Source: Nitrospinae bacterium CG11_big_fil_rev_8_21_14_0_20_56_8
GTDB lineage: Bacteria > Nitrospinota > Nitrospinia > Nitrospinales > VA-1
Direction of reading: 5' to 3'
DNA: 6,584 nt
Assembly: GCA_002796165.1 (NCBI GenBank)
Contig: PCWF01000003.1
Coordinates: 1 to 6,584 of the forward strand
Of this stretch, positions 5,643 to 6,584 are shown piece after piece; position 1 is the stretch's first letter; every line of letters begins with the position of its first letter. The position numbers and the translations under genes were made by a program. A model generated the notes under the pieces. That model saw only the letters and a program-made list of their open reading frames with translations, did not search any database and had not been told where the DNA came from.

Positions 5643-6584
5643 TTAATCGTAGGGGTGGATACTCCCGTCTTTGACGCCCTGCTCGAAGGTTTCCGTTTCG
5701 CGAACGAGGGTCCCGCTCAAATAAATGAGCCCGATCAGGTTGGGAATCGCCATCAGGGCATTCATCACGTCGGAAAAATTCCAGACCAGGTCCAGCTTGA
5801 ATACGGCCCCCAGGAAGACGAATCCGATCCACAGGTAACGGTAATGGTGGACGTAGCGGGTCCCCGCCAGATACTCGAAGCATTTTTCCCCGTAATAGCT
5901 CCAGCCGAGAATTGTGGAAAAAGCAAACGTGATGACCCCCATGGTAACGATCCATTTTCCCCAATCTCCCGGCAGACCGTCGGAAAACGCGCGGATGGTG
6001 AGGGTAACCCCGGTCTCCCCCGAGGTCCAAGCCTGCGTGGCGGCCAGCACCAGGCCGGTGAAGGAACACACGACGATGGTATCGAGAAAGGTCCCGGTCA
6101 TCGACACCAGCGCCTGTTTGGCGGGCTGATTGGTCCTGGCCGCGGCGGCGGCGATCGGCGCGCTCCCCAGGCCGGATTCATTCGAAAACAACCCGCGGGC
6201 GATGCCGTAACGCAACGTGTCCGCCACCATCGCCCCCGCAAACCCCCCGGTGGCCGCGGTTCCCGTGAACGCCTGCTTGAAGATCAGCACCAGCCCCGCG
6301 GGAATTTGCGCGGCATGGATCAGGATGATGGCCGCCGCCCCGCCGAAGTAAAGGACCACCATCGCCGGAACCAGAATCGAGGCCACCTCGGCGATTCGCT
6401 TGATTCCCCCAAGGATCACCAACCCCGCCAGAAAGGCCAGGATCCCCCCCCCCGCATACCGGTTCAGTCCCACCACCTGGGTCAATGCCTCGGCGGTGGT
6501 GTTGGCCTGGACCATGTTGCCGATCCCGAAGGCGGCCAGGGAACCGAACAGGGCAAAGCACACCCCCAGCCATTTTTGTCCCAC
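5643..6584 (-). CDS. Sodium:alanine/glycine symporter (AGCS family), C-terminal part
   Basis: The visible 313 residues are the C-terminal two thirds of an inner-membrane carrier that couples uptake of alanine, glycine or related amino acids to a Na+ (or H+) gradient. The gene runs off the right edge. The GTG at the edge lies inside the protein, because the family is usually about 450 residues and the first visible residues are already a membrane segment. Diagnostic stretches are GNMVQANTTAEAL (22-34) and the highly conserved RGLFSNESGLGSAPIAAAAA (130-149), followed by the membrane segment FLDTIVVCSFTGLVL (166-180). About eight hydrophobic segments are visible: near 7-24, 46-60, 67-92, 93-104, 155-182, 210-228, 249-262 and 276-293. 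The tail (294-313) is polar and charged. A run of ten G on the coding strand encodes the Gly-Gly-Gly at visible residues 45-47. The exact substrate is not resolvable from sequence. Confidence 0.92.
   Translation of the reverse strand: MGQKWLGVCFALFGSLAAFGIGNMVQANTTAEALTQVVGLNRYAGGGILAFLAGLVILGGIKRIAEVASILVPAMVVLYFGGAAAIILIHAAQIPAGLVLIFKQAFTGTAATGGFAGAMVADTLRYGIARGLFSNESGLGSAPIAAAAARTNQPAKQALVSMTGTFLDTIVVCSFTGLVLAATQAWTSGETGVTLTIRAFSDGLPGDWGKWIVTMGVITFAFSTILGWSYYGEKCFEYLAGTRYVHHYRYLWIGFVFLGAVFKLDLVWNFSDVMNALMAIPNLIGLIYLSGTLVRETETFEQGVKDGSIHPYD

Noticed and set aside
1..6584. CRISPR array, tRNA, rRNA, insertion sequence or attachment site
   Set aside because: No spaced direct repeats, tRNA-like cloverleaf, transposase/integrase frame or terminal inverted repeats were seen on either strand.

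Overview
The window is a bacterial chromosomal segment with moderately high G+C (high 50s percent by eye, strong G/C third-position bias), dense genes and short spacers. Gene content (a class II HDAC-like deacetylase, a ClpC-type unfoldase, a Gx transporter, a DUF5989/GT2 pair, an AGCS sodium:amino-acid symporter) fits a free-living, probably marine, Gram-negative lineage such as Nitrospinota or a deltaproteobacterium-like group. That placement is an impression from gene content and not a demonstrated assignment.

Layout. Positions 1-4043 (+) carry a compact three-gene unit: a zinc-dependent histone-deacetylase-family amidohydrolase (82-1020), a ClpC-like AAA+ unfoldase (1039-3489, 18 nt downstream), and a small Gx-type membrane protein (3486-4043) whose start overlaps the Clp stop as ATGA. 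A perfect TATAAT at 5-10 is a candidate -10 box for the unit. Positions 4044-4236 are a relatively AT-rich intergenic region with a good sigma70-like promoter and a roughly 120-nt leader able to form alternative pairings. Next comes a second + strand unit: a 59-residue DUF5989-family membrane peptide (4237-4416) and a GT2 glycosyltransferase (4427-5113). A perfect 8-bp hairpin lies between this unit and two genes on the minus strand: a protein with a zinc ribbon at each end and a DUF2007-like middle (5155-5553), and, upstream of it, the C-terminal 313 residues of an AGCS sodium:amino-acid symporter that runs off the right edge (5643-6584).

How the genes may work together. The first unit pairs a lysine/polyamine deacetylase-type enzyme with a protein-unfolding machine, which allows (but does not prove) a link between acyl-modification state and proteolysis or refolding. 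The ClpC-like protein is the most unusual gene. It keeps both ATPase sites and an IGF ClpP-docking tripeptide, but has Met in place of the conserved D1 pore-loop Tyr and lacks the second of the two Glu residues that bind phospho-arginine in Bacillus ClpC. The second unit is probably involved in surface polysaccharide or lipid-linked sugar synthesis. No mobile element, CRISPR array, tRNA or rRNA was seen. I found no convincing wholly new multi-gene system; the best leads are the divergent ClpC with its deacetylase neighbour, the DUF5989/GT2 pair with its structured leader, and a ten-G tract in the symporter gene.
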